Source: JANNAT01 sp031384605
GTDB lineage: Bacteria > Pseudomonadota > Alphaproteobacteria > Rhodobacterales > Rhodobacteraceae
Assembly (NCBI GenBank): GCA_031384605.1
Contig: JANNAT010000094.1
Span: forward strand, 1-64,000
Length of the DNA: 64,000 bases
Direction: 5' to 3'
Shown: positions 25,557 to 34,694 of the stretch, in pieces
How the letters are laid out: each line of letters starts with the position of its first letter
Numbering within the stretch: the stretch's first letter is position 1
The notes under the pieces: generated by a model
What the model was told of the DNA's origin: nothing
Databases searched by the model: none
The model's input: the letters and a program-made list of their open reading frames with translations, nothing else
Program-made: the position numbers and the translations under genes

Positions 25557-26684
25557 CTAATCCTCCGCATTCGCTTCGGCGCGCGATTTGCCTGCCACGT
25601 CCATTGCCAGCGTTGCGGCCATAAAGCGATCAATATCGCCGTCTAACACACCGCTGGTGTCAGACGTTTCGACATTGGTGCGCAAGTCTTTCACCATTTG
25701 ATACGGTTGCAGCACGTAAGACCGGATCTGGTTGCCCCAGCCCGCATCCCCCTTGGCATCGTGGGCGGCGTTGATGGAGGCGTTACGTTTGTCCAACTCC
25801 AGTTGGTAAAGCCGCGAGCGCAGGGCGTTCATGCAAATCTCGCGGTTCTGGTGCTGCGATTTCATCGACGACGTAACCACGATATTGGTGGGAATATGGG
25901 TGATGCGCACGGCGGAATCTGTGGTGTTGACGTGCTGACCGCCCGCGCCGGAAGATCGGTAGGTATCAATGCGGATATCGCGGTCGGCGATTTCGATGTC
26001 GATGTTTTCATCCACGACCGGATAGACCCAGATGGATGAAAAAGACGTATGCCGGCGTGCCGCGCTGTCAAACGGTGAGATGCGCACCAGCCGGTGCACC
26101 CCGGATTCAGACTTTAGCCAGCCATAGGCGTTGTGGCCCGATATCTTATAGGCAGCAGACCGGATGCCCGCCTCTTCGCCCGCCGTTTCGGATTGCAATT
26201 CAACCTTGTAGCCCTTTTTTTCGGCCCATCGCACATACATCCGCGCAAGGATCGACGCCCAGTCACAGGACTCGGTCCCGCCTGCACCGGCGTTAATCTC
26301 AAGAAACGTGTCGTTGGCATCGGCTTCGCCGTCCAGCAATGCCTCTAGTTCTTTTGCGGCGGCCAGTTCGGCCAATGCCTTAAGGGCGCTTTCGGCTTCG
26401 GCGACGATTTCGCCGTCGCCTTCGGCTTCGCCCATTTCGATCAGTTCAACATTATCGCGCAGGCCAGAATCGATCATCTTATAGGTGGATACCGCATCCA
26501 GCAGCGCTTGGCGGTCGCGCATCAGGGCCTGGGCCTTGGCCGGATCGTTCCACAGATCGGGGGATTCGATCAGCGCGTCAAATTCTTCCAACCGGTGCGG
26601 GGCGGTTTCCCAATCCATCCGCTGCCCCAGCAGCTTGCGCGATTTGGCGATGGCATCAATGTGGTTTTGCGTCTCGGCGCGCAT
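25557..26684 (-). CDS. prfB: Peptide chain release factor 2
   Basis: RF2 terminates translation at UGA and UAA. The 375 residues include the stop-recognition tripeptide SPF (in HRLVRISPFDSAARR) and the catalytic GGQ (in SSGAGGQHVNTTDS). The whole protein is in one frame, so the programmed +1 frameshift of E. coli prfB is absent, as in other Rhodobacteraceae. ATG at 26682-26684. It follows mrcA and amiC on the same strand, an order conserved in this group. Confidence 0.96.
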   Translation of the reverse strand: MRAETQNHIDAIAKSRKLLGQRMDWETAPHRLEEFDALIESPDLWNDPAKAQALMRDRQALLDAVSTYKMIDSGLRDNVELIEMGEAEGDGEIVAEAESALKALAELAAAKELEALLDGEADANDTFLEINAGAGGTESCDWASILARMYVRWAEKKGYKVELQSETAGEEAGIRSAAYKISGHNAYGWLKSESGVHRLVRISPFDSAARRHTSFSSIWVYPVVDENIDIEIADRDIRIDTYRSSGAGGQHVNTTDSAVRITHIPTNIVVTSSMKSQHQNREICMNALRSRLYQLELDKRNASINAAHDAKGDAGWGNQIRSYVLQPYQMVKDLRTNVETSDTSGVLDGDIDRFMAATLAMDVAGKSRAEANAED

Positions 26685-26761
26685 GTGGTCGTCCTTTGGG
26701 AATTTCAGCTTGTGGAATTGAGCGGGTGATAGCGCGGAGGCGGGCCTGGGGCAAGTCTTGG

Positions 26762-29326
26762 TCAGTAAAGCCCACCCGACGACAGCGTGCCAAAATCGGC
26801 CTTTTTCGGCACGGCTTTGGTTTGGCCGTCCGAGGTGGTGACGGTATCACTGCCCAGCCCCTCGTTTTCGCCATAAGCAAACAGCGGCAGGTTGGACCCC
26901 ATGGTAAAGCCGCCATCCACCAGCGCATCAAGGCCAAACATCACCTCTTCGCCTTCGCGGAAGTATTCGGCGATCACATTGTCGCCCGAGGCCCCTTCGG
27001 GCAGTTTCGCGCCACTGAACCGGTCGATGTTTTGAAAATAACCGCCCGGCGGCACTTTGAACCGGCTGCCGCCATAGCGTTTCACCGCCTCTTTCATGAA
27101 TTCCTGAAAGATCGGCACACAAAGCGTGCCGCCATAAGCGCCTTCGCCCAGCGATCGCGGCTGATCAAAGCCCATGTAACAGCCGGCGGCGATGGTTGAT
27201 GTATAGCCGACAAACCACACGTCTTTTGCATCATTGGTGGTGCCGGTTTTACCTGCAACCGGGACTGGCAGCTTGACGCCGGTGCCCGAGCCGCGCGTGA
27301 TAACCCCCTCCATCATCGAAGTCAGCTGATAGGCAGTGATCGCATCCATCACGCGTTCCCGCTGATCGGTGATTTTCAACCCGTCGCCTTTGGCGATGCG
27401 GGGCGATCTGCAGTCGGTGCAGTCGCGCTGATCATGGCGGTAGATGGTTTTGCCAAAGCGGTCTTGCACCCGGTCAACCAGCGTGGGTTCCACCCGCACG
27501 CCGCCATTGGCGAACATCGCATAGGCCGACACCATCTTTAGCAGCGTGGTTTCCTGCGCGCCCAAAGCATTGGCCAGAAACGGATTCATCGGCTTGTAAA
27601 CGCCAAAGCGTTCTGCATAAGACGCCACGGTTTCCATACCAACCTCTTGGGCGATACGGACCGTCATCAGGTTGCGCGACTGTTCGATCCCGGTGCGCAT
27701 TGGGGTTGGGCCGTAGAATTTGTTCGAGGCATTCTTTGGCGTCCACAATCCTTGGGGAGTTTCCACCTCGATGGGGGCATCGACGATGATGGTGGCGGGG
27801 TTAAAGCCTGAATCCAAAGCTGCGGCATAGACAAAGGGTTTGAACGACGATCCGGGCTGACGGGTGGCTTGGGTGGCGCGGTTGAACACCGAGGCCTGAT
27901 AGGAAAAGCCGCCCTGCATCGCAATGACGCGCCCTGTGTTGACGTCCATCGCCATAAAGCCGCCCTGCACTTCGGGCACTTGGCGCAAAGACCAGCGCAC
28001 GAAACTGTCGTCTTCATCGCTGGTAATCGCACGCACCATCACCACATCGCCCACGGCAACCAGATCAGCCGGCACGCGGGCCTTTTTCGACAACTTGCCA
28101 TCGGACAGACGTTTGCGCGCCCAGGTCACGTCTTCGGCGGCAATGGTTGTATCGCCCGCCGCAATGTCGTCGATGGGGCCTTCGATACCCAGACGTGCGG
28201 TATCTTCGGTCAGTTCCAACACAACGGCGGCTTTCCAGCCCACCACATCGCGCGGCAATTCGGTAACATTGCCCAATGCGGCGCGCCAGGCGTCTTCGGA
28301 TGTCAGTTGATCGGCGGAAATGGTCTTGCCGGTGCCGCGCCAAACGCCTTGGTTGCGGTCATATTTTTCTAAGCCCCGCCGCAGCGCCTTGGCGGCAATC
28401 GCCTGCATTTCCGGATCAGCGGTAGCCCGGATTGACAGACCACCGCCAAAAAATTCAGCCTCGCCAAAGGTGCCAGACAGTTGTCGGCGGATTTCATCGG
28501 TGAAATAGTCGCGCGGTGGCAGGGCAAGACGGTACGCCGGATAATCGCCGTTTTGCACCGAAAGCAAGGGTTCGGCTTTGGCCGCCGTGAACGCCGCATC
28601 GTCGATATAGCCGTTTTGCAGCATTTCGTTCAGCACATAGTTGCGCCGATCGGTCAGCTTTTGTTTGGCTGTCACCGGGTTGTAATCGCTGGGGGCTTTG
28701 GGCATCGCGGCCAAGGTGGCGGCTTCGGCGGGGCTAAGCTGATCCAGTGATTTGTTGAAATAGGTCTGCGCCGCTGCTGCCACACCATACGAGTTTTGGC
28801 CAAGGAAGATTTCATTCAGATAAAGTTCAAGGATTTTGTCTTTCGACAGGGTTTGCTCCAGCCGCGTGGCAAGGATGATTTCCTTTACCTTGCGTTCAAC
28901 CGACCGGCTGCCATCCAGCAAAAAGTTCTTCATAACCTGCTGGGTAATCGTCGACGCCCCGCGCGCATTGCGCCCGCCGCTGCGAATTGCCTCAAGACCC
29001 GCCGCGACCATCCCCGTGACATCATAGCCTTTGTGGGTGAAAAAATGCTTGTCCTCGGCCGACACGAAGGCGAATTTTACCAGATCGGGCACATCTTCGA
29101 TCGGCACGAAAAGACGGCGTTCCTGGGCAAATTCGTCAATCACCCGGCCTTCGCCAGAATATATCCGGCTGATGGTGGGGGGGGTATATTGCGCAAGGCT
29201 TTCATGGCTGGGCAGGCCTTCGGAATACATCCAGAATATACCGCCCACGGTAATCGCCCCGAACATAAGCCCAAGGGTGATCGTCGTGAATACAGCCCCA
29301 AAGAAAGACGTAATAAACCTTAACAC
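26762..29326 (-). CDS. mrcA: Penicillin-binding protein 1A (bifunctional)
   Basis: A class A PBP that polymerises and cross-links peptidoglycan. An N-terminal membrane helix (about residues 5-35) is followed by a GT51 transglycosylase (EDKHFFTHKGYD, then RGASTITQQVMKNFLL), a linker/OB region and a transpeptidase with SxxK in QPGSSFKPFVYA, the SRN motif in EQSRNLMT and KTGTTND. I choose the GTG at 29324-29326 (854 residues), because the protein starts there in the family; longer frames upstream lack homology. It sits between amiC and prfB. Confidence 0.93.
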   Translation of the reverse strand: MLRFITSFFGAVFTTITLGLMFGAITVGGIFWMYSEGLPSHESLAQYTPPTISRIYSGEGRVIDEFAQERRLFVPIEDVPDLVKFAFVSAEDKHFFTHKGYDVTGMVAAGLEAIRSGGRNARGASTITQQVMKNFLLDGSRSVERKVKEIILATRLEQTLSKDKILELYLNEIFLGQNSYGVAAAAQTYFNKSLDQLSPAEAATLAAMPKAPSDYNPVTAKQKLTDRRNYVLNEMLQNGYIDDAAFTAAKAEPLLSVQNGDYPAYRLALPPRDYFTDEIRRQLSGTFGEAEFFGGGLSIRATADPEMQAIAAKALRRGLEKYDRNQGVWRGTGKTISADQLTSEDAWRAALGNVTELPRDVVGWKAAVVLELTEDTARLGIEGPIDDIAAGDTTIAAEDVTWARKRLSDGKLSKKARVPADLVAVGDVVMVRAITSDEDDSFVRWSLRQVPEVQGGFMAMDVNTGRVIAMQGGFSYQASVFNRATQATRQPGSSFKPFVYAAALDSGFNPATIIVDAPIEVETPQGLWTPKNASNKFYGPTPMRTGIEQSRNLMTVRIAQEVGMETVASYAERFGVYKPMNPFLANALGAQETTLLKMVSAYAMFANGGVRVEPTLVDRVQDRFGKTIYRHDQRDCTDCRSPRIAKGDGLKITDQRERVMDAITAYQLTSMMEGVITRGSGTGVKLPVPVAGKTGTTNDAKDVWFVGYTSTIAAGCYMGFDQPRSLGEGAYGGTLCVPIFQEFMKEAVKRYGGSRFKVPPGGYFQNIDRFSGAKLPEGASGDNVIAEYFREGEEVMFGLDALVDGGFTMGSNLPLFAYGENEGLGSDTVTTSDGQTKAVPKKADFGTLSSGGLY

Positions 29327-29433
29327 AGCACCAGAATCCCTGTCCGCGCAGGCAATGTGCCTGCTTGGGGGGCTTATACACCTGTGTTGGCACAAAGGTC
29401 AAAACACCGCGGCGCGATTGGCAGGGGTTGGCC

Positions 29434-29530
29434 GGGGAGTTTCACACTTCCCCAACAATATTGCTGCCTGCCAGTGTTGCCTGCCCCACGTCGAGGCATT
29501 TGCGCCAAAATGAAACACAAATTTTAATCA
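29434..29530 (-). repeat. Structured intergenic element, degenerate copy R6
   Basis: Keeps the first hairpin as GGGGAGTTTCACACTTCCCC and the distal CCAAAATGAA plus AAATTTTAA, but lacks the clean central stem and the GTGGGATA box. It lies just beyond the amiC stop codon, in the same orientation as the other copies. Confidence 0.5.
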
Positions 29531-29571
29531 AGGTTTCATCGACCGGGTAAATAGTGTGGCATAAAGTCGGT

Positions 29572-30795
29572 CTATTGCAGCGGCAAGGTGGCCAAAGCCG
29601 CGTCTTCTTTCGCCCAAGTGTTCAGCCCGTCGCGCAACGCCACTGCCATCTTTGCCCGCCAGTCGGGATCTATCAGCCGGGCAAGATCCTTGTCCGACGA
29701 CATAAACCCCAATTCCAGCAAAACTGATGGAATATCGGGGGATTTCAACACTGAAAAGCTGGCTTTCTGTTGCGGGTTGCGGTGCATCTTCAGCCGAAGT
29801 GCTTCGATTGCAGCTGCCAAAGCCTGCGACAGGCGTTCCGTGCGGGGGATGGTTTTGGTCCGCGCCATGTCCATCAAGACCTCGGCCACCACATCGTCTT
29901 GTTGCGTCAGATCAACGCCGGCAAGCAGATCATCGCGGTTATGGCGTTCGGCCAGCGTTTTCGAAGCGGCCGAGTTGGCTTCGGCCGACAAGGTGTAAAT
30001 CGTAACGCCTGTGGCATCGCCTTCGGTTAAGGCGTCGGCGTGGATTGAGATAAAAAGATGCGCGCCCGCCGCCCGCGCGATGGAAATACGCTGTTCCAGC
30101 GGCACGAAAATATCATCGTCCCGCGTCATGACCACCGAAAAATTGCCGTCCCGCACCAACAATTCTTTCAATTCACGGGCAAATATCAACACAAGTTTGG
30201 CTTCGGTCAGATCGCCCCGCTCTGCCCCCGGATCAATGCCGCCGTGACCGGGATCCAGCACAATAATCAACGGCCCCGCGCCGCGCGGCACCGGCTTGAC
30301 CACCTGCGCCGGTTTTGGCAAGCTCCATGCGTCGGGCTCGGGCAGACCGGCTTTGGCGGCAAATTCGGCGGCGGTTGCAGGCACCAGTTTGACGGACACA
30401 ACGGTTTGGCCAACGGTCGACATTTGCGCCGTCGATATCACCATTGGCTGTGACAGCCGAAGCACCAGACGCGACCACCCAGATCGAAAGATGCCCGCGC
30501 GCAGACCTTCAATCATCGGGGTCGGGACGGGAATTTCGGAAAGACCCGTCCAATCCACTTCGCGGAAGTCAAACACCACGCGGGGCGGCGCGTCCAATAG
30601 CCGCACCCGCCAAGGCACGGGTTGCGACAGCGACAAGGTAACGCCAAGCCCTTGCGCTGTGGCGGAAATTTCAGACCTTTCCGGCTGTAACCGCGCCAAA
30701 GCCGACAACTCTTGCGCGAGGCCAAGCTGCGGGCCAAGCATGCACAGCAGCATGGCTGCGATCAGATGCCGAAAAAGGGTCATGCGCGGGTTCAT
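29572..30795 (-). CDS. amiC: N-acetylmuramoyl-L-alanine amidase AmiC
   Basis: A periplasmic zinc amidase that cleaves the stem peptide from MurNAc at division septa. Signal peptide at residues 1-30, AMIN domain (about 35-140) and an Amidase_3 domain with zinc ligands in VLDPGHGGIDPGAERG, the Glu in RGDLTEAKL, FISIHADA, and the catalytic Glu in VLLELGFMSS. 407 residues is normal. The start is either 30795 or the ATG four codons later. Co-directional with mrcA and prfB. Confidence 0.94.
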   Translation of the reverse strand: MNPRMTLFRHLIAAMLLCMLGPQLGLAQELSALARLQPERSEISATAQGLGVTLSLSQPVPWRVRLLDAPPRVVFDFREVDWTGLSEIPVPTPMIEGLRAGIFRSGWSRLVLRLSQPMVISTAQMSTVGQTVVSVKLVPATAAEFAAKAGLPEPDAWSLPKPAQVVKPVPRGAGPLIIVLDPGHGGIDPGAERGDLTEAKLVLIFARELKELLVRDGNFSVVMTRDDDIFVPLEQRISIARAAGAHLFISIHADALTEGDATGVTIYTLSAEANSAASKTLAERHNRDDLLAGVDLTQQDDVVAEVLMDMARTKTIPRTERLSQALAAAIEALRLKMHRNPQQKASFSVLKSPDIPSVLLELGFMSSDKDLARLIDPDWRAKMAVALRDGLNTWAKEDAALATLPLQ

Positions 30796-30833
30796 CAGGC
30801 CGGATTATTCCAGTGCTGGCAAGGATTGTAAAC

Positions 30834-31988
30834 CTATGGCGCAGCCGGTCGGCCCGCCATAAAGACGGTCAGGCGGCGCAGGCCCTCGACGATTTCTGCC
30901 GTTGCACCGGCATAGGAAAACCGCAGGGTCTGCTGCCCACGCACCGCATCAAAATCCAGTCCGGGGCTGACGGCAACGCCGGCGCTGTGCAAAATTTCAT
31001 GGGCAAGCGCAAAGCTGTCCTCCGTCAGGTCGGACACATCGGCATAAATATAGAACGCGCCGTCGGGTGGGGCGAATTTGGTAAAGCCTGCTGCCGTCAA
31101 CCCTGCCAACATCAGCGCGCGGTTGGCAGCATAGACGGCGCGGTTTTGCTGCAACTCACCCTCGCAGTCCAGGGCGGCAAGCGCTGCGATTTGCGCCACA
31201 TGGGATGGGCAGATGAACAGGTTCTGCGCCAGCCTTTCAACAGTGCGAACATGCGATTCCGGCACCACCATCCAGCCAATGCGCCAGCCGGTCATGCTGA
31301 AATACTTGGAAAATGAATTGATCACATAGGCATTGTCAGTGATTTGCAGCGCCGATGTGGCGGGGGCATCATAATGCAGACCATGATAAATCTCATCCGA
31401 AATAAAGCTGATGCCGTGCTGGTCGGCATAGGCGATAAGGGCCGAAAGCGCATCATGCGACAACATAGTGCCCGATGGATTGCCCGGCGATGCGACGATC
31501 AGCCCTTTGATATCAATGCCTTGCAGATCTGCGGGGGTGGGTTGAAGTCGATTTTCCACAGACGTGGCAATGCCCACAGGCACCAGCGACAGCGCCTTGA
31601 GGATCTGGCGATAAGACGGATAGCCCGGCTGACCCACCCCAACCCGCGCGCCCGCATCAAACAAGGCCGAGAACGCCAGCACAAAGGCCCCAGATGATCC
31701 GGCAGTCACGATCACCCGGTCGGGGTTCAGATCGACACCATACCAACGGCGGTAAAGGGCAGCGATTGCACAGCGCAATTCCGGCAGACCCAAAGACACT
31801 GTGTAGCCCATGGTTTCATGCATCAATGCCTGCGCAACTGCTGCCCTTGCGCCTGCGGGTGCCATCGTGCCGGGTTGGCCCACCTCCATATGGATAATAG
31901 AGCGGCCCTGCGCTTCTAACGCCCGGGCCTGCGCCACCATATCCATCACGATAAAGGCATCCACCTGACCCCGGCTTGATCTATCCAT
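30834..31988 (-). CDS. PLP-dependent class I/II aminotransferase
   Basis: A 384-residue fold-type I aminotransferase. Visible marks are YTVSLGLPELRCAIAALY, the NPSGTM loop, SDEIYHGLHY with the pyridine-binding Asp, the PLP-binding lysine in NSFSKYFSMTGWRIGW, and the carboxylate-binding Arg in LRFSYA. It resembles the AspC/AlaA-like group; the amino donor cannot be fixed from sequence. The start overlaps no gene and is divergent from the DsbA-like gene with about 90 bp between. Confidence 0.88.
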   Translation of the reverse strand: MDRSSRGQVDAFIVMDMVAQARALEAQGRSIIHMEVGQPGTMAPAGARAAVAQALMHETMGYTVSLGLPELRCAIAALYRRWYGVDLNPDRVIVTAGSSGAFVLAFSALFDAGARVGVGQPGYPSYRQILKALSLVPVGIATSVENRLQPTPADLQGIDIKGLIVASPGNPSGTMLSHDALSALIAYADQHGISFISDEIYHGLHYDAPATSALQITDNAYVINSFSKYFSMTGWRIGWMVVPESHVRTVERLAQNLFICPSHVAQIAALAALDCEGELQQNRAVYAANRALMLAGLTAAGFTKFAPPDGAFYIYADVSDLTEDSFALAHEILHSAGVAVSPGLDFDAVRGQQTLRFSYAGATAEIVEGLRRLTVFMAGRPAAP

Positions 31989-32077
31989 CTTATTCCCTTT
32001 ATGTTGCGCCCAATTGGCGTGCGCAAAGTGCCTTCGTCAACCCGATCTGCGCCCTTGTCTTAAGCCCGAGGTATCTG

Positions 32078-32827
32078 ATGCGTCTTTTCTTCGCCACCCT
32101 GATGACCGCCGCCTGTTTGACAACCACTCCTTTGTTGTCGGGCGGATTGGGCGAGATGACGACTGCCGAACGGGCAATCTTTCGCGAAGAGGTGAAAGCC
32201 TATTTGCTGGAAAACCCCGAAGTGCTGGCCGAAGCGTTTGAAGTGCTGCAACAACGCGAGCAGTTGGCAGAGGTAAGCCGGGATCAGCAATTGTTGATCG
32301 AAAATGCCGACCTGATTTTCAAAGATACCACAAGCTGGGTTGGCGGTAATCCCGACGGCGATATCACCATTGTCGAGTTTATCGACTACCGTTGCAGCTA
32401 TTGCCGAAAGGCCAAGACTGATGTTGAAGCGCTGGTAAAATCGGACGGCAATATTCGCTTTGTTGTCAAAGAGTTTCCAATTTTGGGCGAAGATTCGGTG
32501 CTGGCGTCGCGCTTTGCGATTTCGATACTGCAATTGCATGGGCCGGATGCCTACAAGGCGGTGCATGACGGGCTTTTCGGCCTGCGCGGCGCACCTGATG
32601 CAGCAACATTGGCGCGGCTTGCAACGGAATTGGGCGTTGAACCGCAGCCAGTTCTTGACCGGATGAACAGCGCAGAGGTAACGGCCGTGATTGCGGCCAA
32701 CCGCGCGCTGGCTGATGTGATGTCTTTGTCGGGAACACCGGCCTTTGTGATCAACAAGACCTTGCTGCGCGGCTATGTTCCGTTGGAAGCGATGCAGGCC
32801 ATTGTCGCGGATGAACGCGCAGGCTGA
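32078..32827 (+). CDS. DsbA-family thiol:disulfide protein (Com1/ScsC-like)
   Basis: An exported 249-residue thioredoxin-fold protein. Signal-like N-terminus (MRLFFATLMTAACLTTTPLL), a helical pre-domain (about 25-75), then the active site DYRCSYCRKAK and the cis-Pro loop GTPAF. The pre-domain is typical of Com1/ScsC oxidases or isomerases rather than classical DsbA. ATG at 32078 follows GAGG; longer upstream frames lack a leader. Probably catalyses disulfide formation or isomerisation in the periplasm. Confidence 0.88.
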   Translation: MRLFFATLMTAACLTTTPLLSGGLGEMTTAERAIFREEVKAYLLENPEVLAEAFEVLQQREQLAEVSRDQQLLIENADLIFKDTTSWVGGNPDGDITIVEFIDYRCSYCRKAKTDVEALVKSDGNIRFVVKEFPILGEDSVLASRFAISILQLHGPDAYKAVHDGLFGLRGAPDAATLARLATELGVEPQPVLDRMNSAEVTAVIAANRALADVMSLSGTPAFVINKTLLRGYVPLEAMQAIVADERAG

Positions 32828-32845
32828 TGTTAAAGCCTGCGGAAA

Positions 32846-32928
32846 AGGGGGTTTCACACCCCCGCCCCTTGGCTATGCCAAGGCGCCCCCCCGTGGGATA
32901 TTTTTGGACAGATGAATGCAAATTTTAG
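32846..32928 (-). repeat. Structured intergenic element, copy R2
   Basis: On the plus strand: GGGGGTTTCACACCCCC, central stem CCTTGGC-TAT-GCCAAGG, then CCCCCGTGGGATATTTTT, GATGAA and AAATTTTAG. It sits between the convergent DsbA-like and cupin genes; its tail is 16 bases from the cupin stop. Confidence 0.85.
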
Positions 32929-32943
32929 ACAAGTTTTATGGGC

Positions 32944-33456
32944 TTAAGGTTTGGAGATAACCTTTCGCCGCACGTCTGTCAGTCCGTCATGCGGGCCAAG
33001 GGTGCGTGCGGGGATATCGTTCCACCAATCACTGCGGTGCGCGCGCCGATCCGGGTTTACGGCGTAACAGATTTTATTGTCAGCGCGGCTTGTATCGCCA
33101 ACCACCAAAAGGCGCACATCCGTATCGGTGTTGTTCAAAAAGCTGTGTGACAGCCCCGTGCCCGCCGGAAAACCCACGCCATCGCCGGGTTTCAGGCGGT
33201 GCAAATGCCCGTCAAGCCAAACATCGGGGGCACCCTCAATCACATAGATAAATTCATCTTCGGTGCTTTCGGCATGGGGGAAGGAACTGCGATTGCCGGG
33301 CGGAAGACGTTCATGGTGAATGCCAAGGCGTGCCAGCCCGAAATGCCGTCCGAAAGCCGCCCCTAACGAGTGTTTTTCGTCACTATCAGGATAGCTCCAG
33401 GCGGTGTCTTCTTCGATCTCACTGGTGTGGATGATCGCTGGATGGCGGTCTGTCAA
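32944..33456 (-). CDS. Cupin-domain protein
   Basis: A 170-residue single-cupin protein: motif 1 around FPHAESTEDEFIYVIEG and motif 2 around PGDGVGFPAGTGLSHSF. It probably binds a metal through these His and Glu residues; substrate unknown. The start is a TTG at 33454-33456, five bases after the ispG stop, with GGAG at proper spacing; the longer ATG frame would run back through ispG. It looks co-transcribed with ispG. Confidence 0.82.
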   Translation of the reverse strand: MTDRHPAIIHTSEIEEDTAWSYPDSDEKHSLGAAFGRHFGLARLGIHHERLPPGNRSSFPHAESTEDEFIYVIEGAPDVWLDGHLHRLKPGDGVGFPAGTGLSHSFLNNTDTDVRLLVVGDTSRADNKICYAVNPDRRAHRSDWWNDIPARTLGPHDGLTDVRRKVISKP

Positions 33457-33460
33457 AGAA

Positions 33461-34597
33461 CTACTCCGCTGCCTGGGGGGCTGCTTCGGCTTCTGCCGCA
33501 TCAATCTCGGCGGCTTTTCTGGTAACAAGATCAACGATATGGTCAACCATGCCTGCATTGCCCATCGTATGGCTTTGCTTGCCCGCGAGGTAAACCATGC
33601 CTTTGCCCGCGCCCCCCCCCGTGAAGCCGATATCGGTCATCAGCGCCTCGCCGGGCCCGTTCACCACGCAGCCGATGATGGAAAGTGACATCGACGTGGT
33701 GATATGGGCAAGCCGGTCTTCCAGCGCCTGCACGGTTTTGATCACGTCAAAGCCTTGGCGCGCGCATGAGGGGCACGAAATGATCGTCACACCCCGATGC
33801 CGCAGCCCAAGACTTTTGAGGATTTCAAAGCCAACTTTCACCTCTTCGACCGGATCGGCCGACAGCGACACCCGAATGGTATCGCCGATGCCCATCCACA
33901 AAAGATTGCCCAAGCCGATCGCCGACTTCACTGTGCCCGATACCAACCCGCCCGCTTCGGTGATCCCCAGATGGATCGGTGCATCGGTGGCATCGGCCAG
34001 TTGTTGATAGGCAGCCGCGGCCATGAACACGTCTGACGCTTTGACCGAGATTTTGAATTCATGGAAATCATTGTCTTGCAGAAGGCGGATATGGTCCAGA
34101 CCGGACTCCACCATCGCATCGGGGCAAGGTTCGCCGTATTTGTCCAGCAGGTGCTTTTCCAGTGACCCTGCGTTCACCCCGATGCGGATCGAACAGCCGT
34201 GGTCTTTTGCAGCCTGCACCACATCGCGCACCCGTTTGGCATCGCCAATATTGCCGGGATTGATGCGCAAGCAGGCAGCGCCCGCCTCAGCCGCTTCTAT
34301 GGCGCGTTTGTAGTGGAAATGGATATCGGCGACGATGGGCACAGGGGATTCCTTGACAATCTCACGCAGCGCCTGGGTGCTGGCCTGATCGGGGGTAGAC
34401 ACCCGCACGATATCGGCGCCTGCAACTGCACAGCGTTGAATTTGCTCAATTGTCGCCGCGATATCGGTGGTCAAAGTGTTGGTCATGGTTTGAACTGAAA
34501 TCGGCGCGTCGCCGCCGACCAGAACTTTGCCCACGCTGATCTGGCGCGACACCCTGCGCTGAATATTGCGCCACGGGCGAATGGGATTATGGGTCAT
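33461..34597 (-). CDS. ispG: 4-hydroxy-3-methylbut-2-enyl diphosphate synthase (flavodoxin)
   Basis: IspG (GcpE) reductively opens MEcPP to HMBPP in the non-mevalonate isoprenoid pathway using a [4Fe-4S] cluster. Cluster cysteines are seen in ISCPSCARQGFDV and SIIGCVVNGPGEA, with the cluster Glu in the latter. 378 residues. The ATG at 34595-34597 (MTHNPIRPWRNI) has GGAAGGA upstream; longer in-frame starts run into the spacer. It follows the RodZ-like gene on the same strand, as in related genomes. Confidence 0.95.
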   Translation of the reverse strand: MTHNPIRPWRNIQRRVSRQISVGKVLVGGDAPISVQTMTNTLTTDIAATIEQIQRCAVAGADIVRVSTPDQASTQALREIVKESPVPIVADIHFHYKRAIEAAEAGAACLRINPGNIGDAKRVRDVVQAAKDHGCSIRIGVNAGSLEKHLLDKYGEPCPDAMVESGLDHIRLLQDNDFHEFKISVKASDVFMAAAAYQQLADATDAPIHLGITEAGGLVSGTVKSAIGLGNLLWMGIGDTIRVSLSADPVEEVKVGFEILKSLGLRHRGVTIISCPSCARQGFDVIKTVQALEDRLAHITTSMSLSIIGCVVNGPGEALMTDIGFTGGGAGKGMVYLAGKQSHTMGNAGMVDHIVDLVTRKAAEIDAAEAEAAPQAAE

Positions 34598-34694
34598 GGC
34601 GATATCCTTCCGACTGCTTGGGCGTAAGATAGACAGACCAAAGCCCCGGAGCAACCGCTTCGGGGCCATATGCCACATCTTCCGGCGGCTTACC

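Noticed and set aside
25557..26684. Programmed +1 frameshift in prfB
   Set aside because: The whole RF2 is in one frame from the ATG; no in-frame TGA near codon 25.
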